From Poriferisodalis sp965226645 (lineage in GTDB: Bacteria; Actinomycetota; Acidimicrobiia; Acidimicrobiales; Poriferisodalaceae), in contig CBDDDL010000003.1 in the NCBI GenBank assembly GCA_965226645.1, forward strand, positions 124,001-188,000: 64,000 nucleotides of DNA. The letters run 5' to 3'. The first letter of the stretch is position 1. The number at the start of each line of letters is the position of its first letter. Below the pieces are notes generated by a model. It was not told where the DNA came from, ran no database searches, and saw nothing but the letters and a program-made list of their open reading frames with translations. Shown here in pieces: positions 24,712 to 34,107 of this stretch. A program made the position numbers and the translations under genes.

Positions 24712-26496
24712 ATGACATCCATTCACGGTGGTGTCAGTGACATCACGTCGTCAGCCAGGTCGGTGGTTGGCTCTCGTGCGGCGAACTGCTGGCGTTGGTG
24801 CGCCGTTGTGGCGGCAATGGCTCTTGGGCTTGCCGCGTGCAGCAGCACTCCGACTGCCGACGAGGAGTTGCCGACAACCTCACAGGACGCGGTGTCGCCA
24901 GATGATGGCGCCACTGGCGGCGGCACGCTCGTGCTGGCTGTCGAGTAGTGGCCCCAGTGTCTGAACCCGGTCACCTCATGCAGGAACGCGACATGGACGC
25001 TGTGGTCGACGCTGGTGCACGTTCTGCCGCGGCTCATGGAATTGGACACGCGGAACACCTACGGGGCGTCATCTCTGATCGTCGAAGCGCCAAGCATCGA
25101 CAACGGCGGCCTCATTACCTCCGACGACGGGACGTTCACGCTCACGTACCAGCTGAACCCAGAGGCGACGTGGAGTGACGGCACGCCCATCACCAGCACC
25201 GACGTGTGGTTCACCTGGCGGGCCGCACTCGACACCACGGGCACGCTGAGCGACCCGGGTTACCACGTCATCACCGACATTGATCACTCTGATCCCCACA
25301 CCGCAGTGATCGCGTTCAGCGAGCCCTACGCGCCGTGGCAGACGCTGTTCGACTTGGTAGTGCCAGCACACGAACTGGGGCCTGACACGGATATCGCGGA
25401 CAAGTGGAATGATGAGATCACGATCTCTGGCGGGCCGTGGATTCAGCAGTCATGGTCGTCCGAGCAGCAGATCCTGGTGCCGAATCGCAGTTACTGGGAC
25501 GCCAGCCGCATCCCACTCATCGACGAGGTCGTGATGGTGCCGCGTGAGGACACCGATTCGGAAATCCTTGCGCTGCAGACCGGTGAGGCAATGGCTGCTT
25601 TTCCCCAGCCGTTCCCGGGCGCTCGTGAGCGCATCACCGGAGACTTGACGTTCGCAGTCGGCGCAGGGACATTCATCGAAGGGCTCTGGATCAACCAGGA
25701 CGCTCCTGATCGACGCTTCGATGTCACTCGCAACGTGCGCCGAGCGCTCGCGTACGCACTCGATCGCGGGCGCATCGCGGAGGTCGCGCTCGGCTCGATC
25801 ATCCCGGACCCCAAAGTGCTGCAATGCACCGGCTGGAACCCCGGTTTCGGAGACTGGTGCAACGACGACTTCGCCCACTACCGCCAGGACGCCGCCAAGG
25901 TTGCCGAGTTGCTCGAGGCCGAGGGCTGGTCCCGCCCAGACCCCGACGGCCTGTGGGTGAACCCTGAAGGCGAAGAACTCGTGCTCGCGTGGAACACCGT
26001 GGCCGGCAACAAGCGACGCGAGGACGTACAGGCGCTCGTGGTCGAGATGACGGCACCCTTCGGTATCGGCTGGGAGATCATCAGCTATGACGCGGGCGAG
26101 CTGTTCCAGAACCGGCTTCCGGTCATGAACTTCGGCCCGGTGGCGCTGTTCGCAAACAGCACCGATCCGGATCCGTCGGTCACGGCGTATTACGACATCG
26201 ACGGCGTGCCAACCGAAGAGAACGGCTACTCGGGTCAGAACTTCACCGCGTATCGCAGCCAGGCTGCAAGCGACCTGGCTTTCGCTATCGACGCGGAGGT
26301 GGATCCGGCCGCTCGGCTGGTCATGGTCCATGAACTCGGGGTTCTGCTCGCGGAAGACGTGCCGTGGGTCCCGTTGTACGTGCTGCCGAACCTGTTGGCG
26401 TGGAACGAGACGGTGGTGTCTGGCCTGGGGGCGTACGTGTCGAGTCCCTACGGTGGTTTCTTCGACATGTACGACTGGGCCATCAGCGGCGAATGA
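24712..26496 (+). pseudogene. peptide ABC transporter substrate-binding lipoprotein with an in-frame amber stop
   Basis: One frame runs from ATG 24712 to 26496, interrupted only by TAG at 24946-24948. The first part has a lipoprotein signal (MALGLAACSS lipobox, Cys about residue 44). The text around the stop reads GGGTLVLAVE-stop-WPQCLNPVTSC, where family members carry Gln or a similar residue, so CAG to TAG is the simplest lesion. The remainder is a full SBP_bac_5 protein: LPRLMELDTRNTYGASSLIV, YQLNPEATWSDGTPITSTDV, VRRALAYALDRGRIAEVALG, AWNETVVSGL. It would feed the permeases downstream. A restart at GTG 25015 would lack the signal peptide. Confidence 0.85.
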
Positions 26497-26544
26497 CTTC
26501 CTGATGACTCGCTGATGGATTCGGTCTCGGGCTGATACAGCGTC

Positions 26545-27531
26545 ATGGTGCGATACGCGCTCAGACGGCTCGCAGTCACGCTTCCGATCTTGGGGCTGAT
26601 CTCACTCGGCGCGTTCTGGGCGGCAGACCAGATCACGACGCCGACGGCGCTCATCGCTGTCAACCCGCGAATCTCCGCGGCCGACCGCGCCGCATACGTC
26701 GAGGCGCTGGGACTCGACTTGCCGTTCTGGACCCGTTACTTCCATTGGTTCGGCAACTTCGTTACCGGGGATCTCGGCACGTCTCTGGTGCAAAACGGAG
26801 CTGGGGTTTGGCCGCTCGTGCGGACGGCGTTGGTGAACACGTTGGTGCTCGTCGCTGTGGCAGTGACCCTGTCGCTGGCGGTGGGCATCGCCGTGGGAAC
26901 GCTCGGGGCTGCGCGACGCGGATCGCTCCTCGACTATGCCGCGACCACCACGTCGTTCTTCGGCCTCTCGATCCCGGTGTTCTGGCTGGGCTTGATGCTG
27001 CAGCTGTTCTTCGGCATCTACCTCGCGCAATGGCTCGGTGTCACGCCACCGCTGTTGCCGACGGCTGGCCTGTACTCCCCAGGTCAGCAAGGGTTTGATC
27101 TCATCGACCGGACTCGTCACCTGGCCCTGCCGACCATCGCCTTGTCACTGCAACTTGTCGCGGTCTACAGCCGCTATATGCGTGCAGGCTTGCTCGACGC
27201 GCTCGGCGCTGAGTACGTGCGGACCGCATACGCGAAGGGTCTCTCCGAGCGAATGGTCGTGATCCGTCACGGAGTACGCAACGCCTTGATTCCGGTGACG
27301 ACTCAGGCCGCTCTCGACATCGGGCTGCTGATCGGTGGACTGATCGTAACCGAGCAGGTGTTCCAGTACCCCGGCATGGGCCTGCTGTTCCTTGACGCCT
27401 TGCACGCCGGTGACTACGCAGTGCTGCTACCCGCGGTGATGATCGTGGCCGCCGCCGTGTTCGCCCTGAACTTCGTCGCCGACTTGCTGTACGGCGTGCT
27501 TGATCCGAGGATCCGGCGTGATGCTCACTGA
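26545..27531 (+). CDS. peptide/nickel-type ABC transporter permease (DppB/OppB-like)
   Basis: 328 residues with about six membrane segments. N-terminal MVRYALRRLAVTLPILGLIS, then LGLDLPFWTRYFHWFGNFVTGDLGTSLV typical of DppB proteins. The EAA-loop-like region is AEYVRTAYAKGLSERMVVIRHGVRNALIP, which would contact an ATPase; the C-terminus is GDYAVLLPAVMIVAAAVFALNFVADLLYGVLDPRI. Follows the binding-protein gene by 48 bp and overlaps the second permease by 14 bp. No ATP-binding subunit gene is in the window. Confidence 0.93.
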   Translation: MVRYALRRLAVTLPILGLISLGAFWAADQITTPTALIAVNPRISAADRAAYVEALGLDLPFWTRYFHWFGNFVTGDLGTSLVQNGAGVWPLVRTALVNTLVLVAVAVTLSLAVGIAVGTLGAARRGSLLDYAATTTSFFGLSIPVFWLGLMLQLFFGIYLAQWLGVTPPLLPTAGLYSPGQQGFDLIDRTRHLALPTIALSLQLVAVYSRYMRAGLLDALGAEYVRTAYAKGLSERMVVIRHGVRNALIPVTTQAALDIGLLIGGLIVTEQVFQYPGMGLLFLDALHAGDYAVLLPAVMIVAAAVFALNFVADLLYGVLDPRIRRDAH

Positions 27532-28405
27532 CAGCGCACGTGCTCATGGGCCCCTGGCACAGGCGTGTCAACGATTCGTCCGGCATCGGCTCTCGGTCGC
27601 GGCGCTGGTGGCGCTTGTGCTTGTCGCACTCGTCGTGGCCGGTGCCGACCTGATCGCGCCATATCCCGCAAACGAACAGCACCTCGACGATCTGCTCGCT
27701 GGCCCCAGCAGCGAATATCTGCTGGGCACCGACACTCTCGGTCGCGACACGCTCAGCCGCGTTCTGCACGGCGGGCGCATCTCCCTGCTGGTCGGTTTGT
27801 CGGTGGCGATGCTGGCATCCGTGATGGGCACGCTCGTCGGCCTTGTCGCTGGTTACCGAGGCGGGTTCGTCGATGCCGCGCTCATGCGCGTCACCGACAC
27901 GCTGCTCGCGCTGCCCAGCCTGATGGTGGTGATCCTGCTGGCTCGGATCCTTGGCGGGAGCGTGTTCGACGTGGTTCTGGTGCTGTCGCTGCTCGCATGG
28001 ATGCCACTGGCGCGCATCATTCGCGCCAAGGTGCTGGCGTTGCGTGAACACGACTTCATCGCCGCTGCCAAAGCCATGGGATCAGGGACTCCGCGCATCT
28101 TGTTTCGGCACTTGTTGCCGAACTTGGTGGGGGAAATCACCGTGGCTGTCTCGCTCGCAGTCGCCGCGGCAATCCTGGCTGAATCAGTTCTGAGCTTTCT
28201 CGGCCTCGGCGTCAGCCCGGTGCACGGCGCGACATGGGGGAACATGCTCGGCGGAAACGAGGGGCTCATGACGGTCGCGCCATGGCTCGTGTGGGCCCCC
28301 GGTTTGGCAATTGTCATCACCGTCCTGTCGGCCAACTATGTGGGTGACGGCCTACGCGACGCCTTCGACGTCAAGGCGGATCTACGAGACCATCGAGCCG
28401 CGTGA
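27518..28405 (+). CDS. peptide/nickel-type ABC transporter permease (DppC/OppC-like)
   Basis: About 295 residues. LLGTDTLGRDTLSRVLHGGRISLLVG is the DppC hallmark; the EAA region is VLALREHDFIAAAKAMGSGTPRILFRHLLPN, and the C-terminus PWLVWAPGLAIVITVLSANYVGDGLRDAFD is canonical. GTG 27518 or ATG 27521 is the likely start, inside the end of the first permease gene, so translation is coupled. The next gene downstream is HU, so DppD/DppF must be encoded elsewhere or shared with another importer. Confidence 0.93.
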   Translation: MMLTDSARAHGPLAQACQRFVRHRLSVAALVALVLVALVVAGADLIAPYPANEQHLDDLLAGPSSEYLLGTDTLGRDTLSRVLHGGRISLLVGLSVAMLASVMGTLVGLVAGYRGGFVDAALMRVTDTLLALPSLMVVILLARILGGSVFDVVLVLSLLAWMPLARIIRAKVLALREHDFIAAAKAMGSGTPRILFRHLLPNLVGEITVAVSLAVAAAILAESVLSFLGLGVSPVHGATWGNMLGGNEGLMTVAPWLVWAPGLAIVITVLSANYVGDGLRDAFDVKADLRDHRAA

Positions 28406-28523
28406 GCGGTGCTGAGGGTGCGTCTGGGCGCTCACGCCGCTAGACATCCGGCCGATATCCACCATTTCCGCGCATCTGTGTGCTGAGGTGAGACTTCGAT
28501 TCCCATAGAAGAGGTACAAGACC

Positions 28524-28805
28524 GTGGCGAACAAGGCAGAGACCATCAAGGCGGTGGCCGCGAAGGCTGGTGTAACGGCGGGCGACGCAGAGAAGGCGCT
28601 GACGGCGTTCTTCGATCTCGTTGCAGAAAAAGTGAAGGCTGGCGAGAAGGTCACTTGGCCGGGCTTCGGCGCGTTCTCGATGTCCGAGCGCGGTGCGCGC
28701 ATGGGCCGCAACCCCCAGACCGGCGAGTCCATCGAGATCGGACCGAGCCGCTCGCTGAAGCTCTCGACCGCTGCTGCCATGAAGAAGCAGTTGATGGAGT
28801 CCTGA
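28524..28805 (+). CDS. HU-family DNA-binding protein
   Basis: 93 residues, compact HU without the long Lys/Ala tail seen in mycobacterial Hlp. MANKAETIKAVAAKAGVTAG, ALTAFFDLVAEKVKAGEKVT, WPGFGAFSMSERGARMGRNPQTGESIEIGP with the DNA-binding arm (GRNPQTGE) intact. Start GTG 28524, preceded by AGAAGAGG. Bends DNA as a dimer in the nucleoid. Probably has its own promoter in the 118-bp gap after the permease. Confidence 0.95.
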   Translation: MANKAETIKAVAAKAGVTAGDAEKALTAFFDLVAEKVKAGEKVTWPGFGAFSMSERGARMGRNPQTGESIEIGPSRSLKLSTAAAMKKQLMES

Positions 28806-28813
28806 GCCAGCGC

Positions 28814-30127
28814 TCAGCCAGCGGGCGCTTGCTGCGGCGCCGCACTCCGAGATCGGCGCATCGTCGCCATACAGATGCACGACGTCAGGGCCATCGCTGC
28901 GATGGCCCAGTAGGTCGCGTCGAAGTTGCCGGTGCTGTCGGCGAGCCAGCCGCTCGCTGACGGACCGGCGACCGACGCCGGGCCATAGAACATTGTCATC
29001 GTGCCGAGCACTGCCGGAAAGGTGCGGTCCGAGACGCGGTCGCGTACGAATGTGGCGGTGAGCGACGGGTAGGAAAATGACGCGCCGCCAAAGACGACCA
29101 CGGCGGCAACGATGATCGCCGCGCTCGGGACACGCGCCGCGAGCACGACCCCGGCGCTGGCGCTGATCGCCATGACGGTTGCCATGGTGGCGGGCCGGCC
29201 GATGCGATCGCTGAGACGGCCGAACGTCAGCGCGCCCACGACGGATCCAGCGCCCATTGCCGAGAACACGAGCGTGGCGGCCCACCGCTCGAAGCCATGG
29301 TCGCGCTCGAGCGCCAGACCCAGGAAATTCGCGAACGACGACGTCGTATATGCGAAGGCCATGTACGCCACCACGATCCGCTTCCAGCCGTGAAACTGTC
29401 GCAACGCTGCGAGTCCACCAACCGCAGCGACCCGTTCGGTACGGCCCGTACGAACAAAGAGTGACAGCGCAACGAGCAGCAGCACTGAGATTGCCGCTTC
29501 TCCCAACCAGATGGGGCGCCAGATCGCGTCGCTGCCCGCCACGTTGCGTACCGCCGCAGTTGCCACGGGAACGCCGATGAGTGCCGCACCCATGGTGGCG
29601 GTGAGCGCACCCAGCGCAGCACCTCTGCGAGCGGCGGGCACTCCCTCGCTGGCGATGACTGGGGCTGTGAGCCAGATGCCGCCGCCGCCGAGGCCTGCCA
29701 GTGCAGTCCCGATCACTACGGCGAAGGGAGACGACGCCGTGCCGACCAGAGCGAGGCCAACCGTCGACGTGACGATGCCGGCCCGCAGCAGCGTGAACGG
29801 TTCGATTCGGCCCGCTGTGAACGTGACGATCACGACACTCGCGAAGTAAGCGCCCATGTTCGTTGAGCCGAGCGCGCCGACCAGCGTGTCACTCAGTCCA
29901 AGATCCTCGGCCATCGCGGGCAGCAGTACCCCGATGGTGGCCCGACCGAAAACGTGGGACACCACCCCAGAGATGGCCACGAGCACGATGCGGCCCCAGC
30001 GCACGCGTTCGAAGCCGAGTCCGTCGTCTGTCGCAGCGTCGGATGCCGCCGGGCCCAGGCTCGCCGCAGCATCGCCGAGTCCCGCGGCGACGGATGTGAC
30101 CCCGAAAGCGTCGGGCAAGCGGCCCAT
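28814..30127 (-). CDS. major facilitator superfamily transporter
   Basis: About 437 residues from ATG 30127 (MGRLPDAFGVTS); a longer frame reaching 30214 would overlap the P450 and is less likely. Twelve hydrophobic stretches are visible, with the MFS loop motif as FGRLSDRIGRPATMATVMA between the halves and GVLLPAMAEDLGLSDTLVGALGSTNMGAY in TM2 region. Resembles the YbfB/sugar-phosphate-like efflux group. Substrate unknown. Directly downstream of the P450 gene (17-bp gap), so export or uptake of the P450 substrate is plausible. Confidence 0.87.
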   Translation of the reverse strand: MGRLPDAFGVTSVAAGLGDAAASLGPAASDAATDDGLGFERVRWGRIVLVAISGVVSHVFGRATIGVLLPAMAEDLGLSDTLVGALGSTNMGAYFASVVIVTFTAGRIEPFTLLRAGIVTSTVGLALVGTASSPFAVVIGTALAGLGGGGIWLTAPVIASEGVPAARRGAALGALTATMGAALIGVPVATAAVRNVAGSDAIWRPIWLGEAAISVLLLVALSLFVRTGRTERVAAVGGLAALRQFHGWKRIVVAYMAFAYTTSSFANFLGLALERDHGFERWAATLVFSAMGAGSVVGALTFGRLSDRIGRPATMATVMAISASAGVVLAARVPSAAIIVAAVVVFGGASFSYPSLTATFVRDRVSDRTFPAVLGTMTMFYGPASVAGPSASGWLADSTGNFDATYWAIAAMALTSCICMATMRRSRSAAPQQAPAG

Positions 30128-30144
30128 CTGGCGAGTGGCTGGGG

Positions 30145-31362
30145 TCAGTGCCCCGGCGTGAACCTGACCCGCAGAACCGCCGGACCCCAGATCCCGTTCG
30201 AGAGCGGCTTCCACTCGACGTTGCCGTCGAGGCGAAGGTTCGGCATTCGACGGGCGATGGCCTTGAACGCCTCCTGCAGCTCTGCCCGGGCCAGGAAGGC
30301 TCCCAGGCAGTGATGGATGCCGCTGCCGAAGGTCATGTGGGGGGTGCCTGAACGGCGCGTGATGTCGAAGTCAGTCGGTTCGACGAACTTCTCGCTGTCG
30401 TGGTTGGCGCCCACAAGGCTCGGGAAGATGAAGGTGTTGGCCGGGAACTCGATGTCCCGGTAGGTGATCGGCTCGCTGGCGTAACGAGCGGTGCCACGTA
30501 TCGCACCCAGATACCGCATGACTTCTTCGACGGCGCCAGGTGCCTGCGATGGATCGTCCGCCAGGACTCGGAACTGTTCAGGGCGCTGCGCGAACAGCGC
30601 CACCGCGCACGCGAGCTGGTTGCGAGTCGTGTCAGTGCCCGCGAGCAGCAACGAGTTCGCGAGCGACAGCAACTCCTCAGTCGACAGCCGATCGCCTGCT
30701 TCGGACACGGCGATGAGGTCGGACAGCAGGTCGTCACGCGGCGCCGCCCGGCGCTCGGCGATGAGCGCCGTCATGTAGGCCTCCATCTCGTTCTGCGCAG
30801 CGACGATGGCCGGACCGTCCCGAAGCAGGTTGCCGTTGAAGATGCGGAAGATGTCGGTCGCCAAGCGTCCGAACAGCTTCCAGTCCTCACGAGGAGCACC
30901 CAGCATCTCGCAGATGATCGGAATCGGATACGGCTCGCATACCTCGCTGACGAACTCGGCTTCTCCCCGTTCGCAGATCGAATCGAGCAACTCGTCGATG
31001 ACCTCGGCCATGAACGGTCGCAGTCGCTCTGCTGATTTCGGTGTGAAAGCGGGTCCGACGAGGCGTCGGAGTCGGTGGTGTTCGTCGCCCTCCATGGCCA
31101 AGATGTTTCGGCCGGAACGCCGCCTGAAGTCTGGGTTGTCGTAGCCCTGCATCTCCGCGATCAGCCCAATGGCCGAGTGCCAGCGACCGTCGCGAAGCAT
31201 GGCGGTCGCGTCGTCGTAGCGAGTGATGACGTAGCCGAGCGGGGTCCGTGCAATCCAGTTGCCGTTCTCGAGCAGACCGAGCGCCAACTGCCGCTGTTCC
31301 TCCCAGGTCACCGGATCGAGCTCCAAATCAGGCATGTCCACTTCGGCAACCGGCACGGCCAT
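30145..31362 (-). CDS. cytochrome P450
   Basis: 405 residues, a soluble bacterial P450. Heme loop FGSGIHHCLG (345-354, Cys352), K-helix ExxR as EEVMRYLGAIRG, I-helix LLLAGTDTTRN with the acid/alcohol Asp-Thr pair, and PERF-type region FDITRRSGTPHM. Electron partners (ferredoxin, reductase) are not adjacent. Sits in a cluster with enoyl-CoA hydratase and oxidoreductase genes, as in steroid/terpenoid catabolic neighbourhoods, but the substrate cannot be assigned. ATG 31362 chosen for MAVPVAEVDMPDLELD. Confidence 0.95.
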   Translation of the reverse strand: MAVPVAEVDMPDLELDPVTWEEQRQLALGLLENGNWIARTPLGYVITRYDDATAMLRDGRWHSAIGLIAEMQGYDNPDFRRRSGRNILAMEGDEHHRLRRLVGPAFTPKSAERLRPFMAEVIDELLDSICERGEAEFVSEVCEPYPIPIICEMLGAPREDWKLFGRLATDIFRIFNGNLLRDGPAIVAAQNEMEAYMTALIAERRAAPRDDLLSDLIAVSEAGDRLSTEELLSLANSLLLAGTDTTRNQLACAVALFAQRPEQFRVLADDPSQAPGAVEEVMRYLGAIRGTARYASEPITYRDIEFPANTFIFPSLVGANHDSEKFVEPTDFDITRRSGTPHMTFGSGIHHCLGAFLARAELQEAFKAIARRMPNLRLDGNVEWKPLSNGIWGPAVLRVRFTPGH

Positions 31363-31433
31363 GGGCGCACCCTAGCCATCCCGACCCCGGCCCGACCCGG
31401 CACGGTGGGGGACGCAGCCATAGCATTCGGACA

Positions 31434-32156
31434 ATGAATGGACCCACAACATCAGGCAATGGCACCGTTTCATCTGAGCGACACGGCAACGTGCTGCTGG
31501 TCCGGGTGGACGACGGCAAGGCGAACGCCTTCTCGGTACCAATGCTCGCGGCGCTGGACACACAAATCGGCGCAGCCGAGGCCGATGACGGCATCGGTGC
31601 GTTGGTCATCGCCGGTAACCAACGGGCTTTCTTTGCAGGGTTCGACCTCAACGTGATCCGCGGCGGCGACCGTGCTGCGATGACGGAGCTGGTGTCAGCG
31701 GGTGGTGCAATGGTGCGGCGGGCCTACGGCTCATCGGTGCCCGTGGTGGCAGCGTGCACCGGACATGCCGTCGCAGCGGGAGCGTTGCTGCTGCTGGGCT
31801 GCGACCATCGCGTCGGTCCCGATGCGCCAGTCAAGATCGGGCTGAACGAAGTGGCAATAGCGCTGACGCTGCCGGACTGGGCCATGACGATTTCCACCGA
31901 GCGCCTGTCGCGGCGTCACCTGCAGCGCTGCGTGGCGAACGCTCGGCTCCTGGATGGCGTGGGTGCGACGCAAGCCGGTTTCCTCGACGAAGCGGTGGCT
32001 CGAGATTCTGTCGTCGATCGGGCGCTCGAAGTTGCAACTGAGCTGGCCGACACGCTGGACCCCCGTGCCTACGCCGGCACGGTACGGGCACTTCGAGGCG
32101 ACGTACTTGCCGAGATGGACGCATCGGTCGAACGAGACCGCGCCTCGGGGATGTGA
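31434..32156 (+). CDS. enoyl-CoA hydratase/isomerase family protein
   Basis: 240 residues from ATG 31434 (MNGPTTSGNG). Crotonase fold: VRVDDGKANAFSVPMLAALD, IAGNQRAFFAGFDLNVIRGG, VPVVAACTGHAVAAGALLLLGCDHRVG, IGLNEVAIALTLPDW. The oxyanion-hole residues lie in FFAGFDL and GHAVAAGAL. The second catalytic glutamate normally in the ..PE.. stretch of hydratases is not obvious; NEVAIALTLP replaces the classical PEV..G..P context, so this may be an isomerase or non-hydratase crotonase. Divergent from the P450. Confidence 0.88.
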   Translation: MNGPTTSGNGTVSSERHGNVLLVRVDDGKANAFSVPMLAALDTQIGAAEADDGIGALVIAGNQRAFFAGFDLNVIRGGDRAAMTELVSAGGAMVRRAYGSSVPVVAACTGHAVAAGALLLLGCDHRVGPDAPVKIGLNEVAIALTLPDWAMTISTERLSRRHLQRCVANARLLDGVGATQAGFLDEAVARDSVVDRALEVATELADTLDPRAYAGTVRALRGDVLAEMDASVERDRASGM

Positions 32157-32191
32157 GAGACCGATGACGGTCGGCGAATAGGGGCTCTGTG

Positions 32192-33211
32192 ATGAAAGCA
32201 ATCGTCTTTGACGAGCACGGCGATATCGATGTGCTGTCGTATCGCGACATCGACACGCCCGAGTTGCAACCCGGCGAAGTACGGATCGCGGTGCGCGCCT
32301 GCTCGCTCAACTATCACGACGTGTTCACACGCCGCGGCATGCCGGGAATCAAGGTGCCGCTGCCGGGCATCCCGGGCTGTGATGCAGCAGGGCAAGTTGC
32401 CGAGCTCGGTCCCGGTGTCGAGGGATGGTCGGTGGGCGACCGTGTGCTCGCAGACCCGGTTCATTGGGACCGCGGGAGCGGCACGTTCTCCATGATCGGC
32501 GACACCCTGTGGGGTGCCTATGCCGAGTACGTCACCGTCAGCGACAGCCAGCTGATCCCGTTGCCCGATGACGTCACGTACGAGGATGCTTCGTGCTTGC
32601 CGGTCGCGTACGGCACCGCCCACCGGATGATGATCACCCGCGGCAATGTCGGCCCCGACGACACGGTGCTGATCCTGGGCGCCAGTGGGGGAGTGGGCAC
32701 CAGCGCGTTGCTCATCTCCAAGTTGCGGGGTGCGAAAGTGATCGCCGCGGCGGGCAACGACGAGAAGTGCCAGCGCCTTGCCAACCTGGGCGCCGACGAG
32801 ACGATCAATTACGCCGAGGTCGACATCGCCCGTTACTGCCGCGAACGCACCGGCGGTCTGTTCGGTGGGGGCGGCTACGACGTGGTGGTCAATTTCACCG
32901 GTGGCGACACCTGGGCCCGTTCGCTGCGTTGTGTGCGCCAAGGCGGGCGTGTGCTCACCTGCGGCGCTACCGCCGGTTACGACCCGCCGACTGACCTCCG
33001 CTTCATCTGGACTGCCGAGATGGACATCCGTGGTTCCAACGGCTGGAAGCGCGAGGACCTTGACGAGCTGCTGCGGATGGTGCAGTCGCGCGAGCTGGTG
33101 CCGGTGATCGATTCCCTAGTGCCGCTGCCCGACGGCGTGGAGGCGCACCAGGCCATGGAGGAGCGACGCTTCTTCGGCAAGATCGTCATCACCGCCGACG
33201 CGCCGGTCTGA
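32192..33211 (+). CDS. zinc-independent alcohol dehydrogenase/quinone oxidoreductase (MDR family)
   Basis: 339 residues. GroES-like N-terminus (LQPGEVRIAVRACSLNYHDV, IPGCDAAGQVAELGPGVEGW) and Rossmann domain with LILGASGGVGTSALLISKLR, GADETINYAEVDIARYC. C-terminal region IDSLVPLPDGVEAHQAMEER has the common MDR ending. Catalytic Zn ligands are not fully present (SLNYHD where Zn-ADHs have C.TD), so NADPH-dependent enone/quinone reduction is more likely. Start ATG 32192 (a GTG one codon upstream is also possible). 35 bp after the crotonase gene, likely co-transcribed. Confidence 0.92.
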   Translation: MKAIVFDEHGDIDVLSYRDIDTPELQPGEVRIAVRACSLNYHDVFTRRGMPGIKVPLPGIPGCDAAGQVAELGPGVEGWSVGDRVLADPVHWDRGSGTFSMIGDTLWGAYAEYVTVSDSQLIPLPDDVTYEDASCLPVAYGTAHRMMITRGNVGPDDTVLILGASGGVGTSALLISKLRGAKVIAAAGNDEKCQRLANLGADETINYAEVDIARYCRERTGGLFGGGGYDVVVNFTGGDTWARSLRCVRQGGRVLTCGATAGYDPPTDLRFIWTAEMDIRGSNGWKREDLDELLRMVQSRELVPVIDSLVPLPDGVEAHQAMEERRFFGKIVITADAPV

Positions 33212-33222
33212 ACGTCGCCGCA

Positions 33223-34107
33223 ATGACCCCTGATGGGACGGCGGTGTCTGCCGACGGGGATGAGAACGAGTCCTACGGCGTCATCGACTTCCGCTTCCGG
33301 CCCATCGGCGCTCGCAGCTGGACGCCGTCCACGACGTATCACTACTTGGACCGGATGGGTCTCGAACCCTGTCCCAGCTTCGTGGAGCAATCCCGTGAGC
33401 TGATGTTCACCGAGATGGACGAAGCCGGGATCTCATTGGGGGTCATCGGCGTTCCGGGACCGACGGGTATCCGCGGACTCGATCCCACCGGCACGGCCGA
33501 GATCAAACAGATCGTCGACGAACACCCAGACTATTTCGTGGGATTCGGCTCGGTGGAGCCGAGCGACGTCGGCGAAGCCGTCACAGCGGCCGGAGAACTC
33601 GCTGCACTGGGCATGCGCGGTGTCACCGTTGATCCGTCCACAGCACAGGTAAGCCGCAGGTTCAACGACCGGGAGCTCTACCCGATCTTCGAAGAGGCGC
33701 GGCGGCTGGGGCTCATCGTGTCCACCACCATGAGCTGCCTGCTGGGCCCGTACCAGGACGACTGCCGACCCGAGTACGTGGACCACGTCGCCACCGACTT
33801 CGCGGATCTCACGATTTCGATCCAGCACGGCGGCTGGCCGTACGTGCGTGAGGCGCTGGGCGTGGCCTACAAGCAGCCCAACGTCGTCATCGTGCCCGGC
33901 CAGTACATCCACTACGGCTTTCCCGGCTCAGACGACTACGTGACGGCGCTGGCGCGCCAGTTGCCCGACCAGATCCTGTTCGGGAGCGTCTATCCCAACT
34001 GCGGCCCGCTCACCGACCTGCGCCGCATCGTGGCCAGCTGGGACCTGCCGCCCCGCATCGAGCGCAAGTACCTGCACGACAACGCCGCCCGAGTGCTCGG
34101 CTTATGA
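33223..34107 (+). CDS. amidohydrolase-2 family protein lacking the usual N-terminal HxH
   Basis: 294 residues. TIM-barrel amidohydrolase_2 pattern: VIDFRFRPIGARSW, GISLGVIGVPGPTGI, YFVGFGSVEPSDVGEAV, GMRGVTVDPSTAQ, YPIFEEARRLGLIVSTTM, ISIQHGGWPYVREAL, and C-terminal LFGSVYPNC..ERKYLHDNAARVLGL. The first strand reads DFRFRP where active members have D-x-H-x-H, and the later LFGSVYP replaces the LFGSDyP aspartate region. The metal site is therefore probably altered or lost. May be a decarboxylase-like or non-metal paralogue, or inactive. Overlaps the MFS gene by 4 nt. Confidence 0.8.
   Translation: MTPDGTAVSADGDENESYGVIDFRFRPIGARSWTPSTTYHYLDRMGLEPCPSFVEQSRELMFTEMDEAGISLGVIGVPGPTGIRGLDPTGTAEIKQIVDEHPDYFVGFGSVEPSDVGEAVTAAGELAALGMRGVTVDPSTAQVSRRFNDRELYPIFEEARRLGLIVSTTMSCLLGPYQDDCRPEYVDHVATDFADLTISIQHGGWPYVREALGVAYKQPNVVIVPGQYIHYGFPGSDDYVTALARQLPDQILFGSVYPNCGPLTDLRRIVASWDLPPRIERKYLHDNAARVLGL

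Noticed and set aside
24946..24948. TAG as pyrrolysine or programmed read-through
   Set aside because: No pyl genes or stem-loop context seen; position normally holds an ordinary residue. Mutation or sequencing error is simpler.
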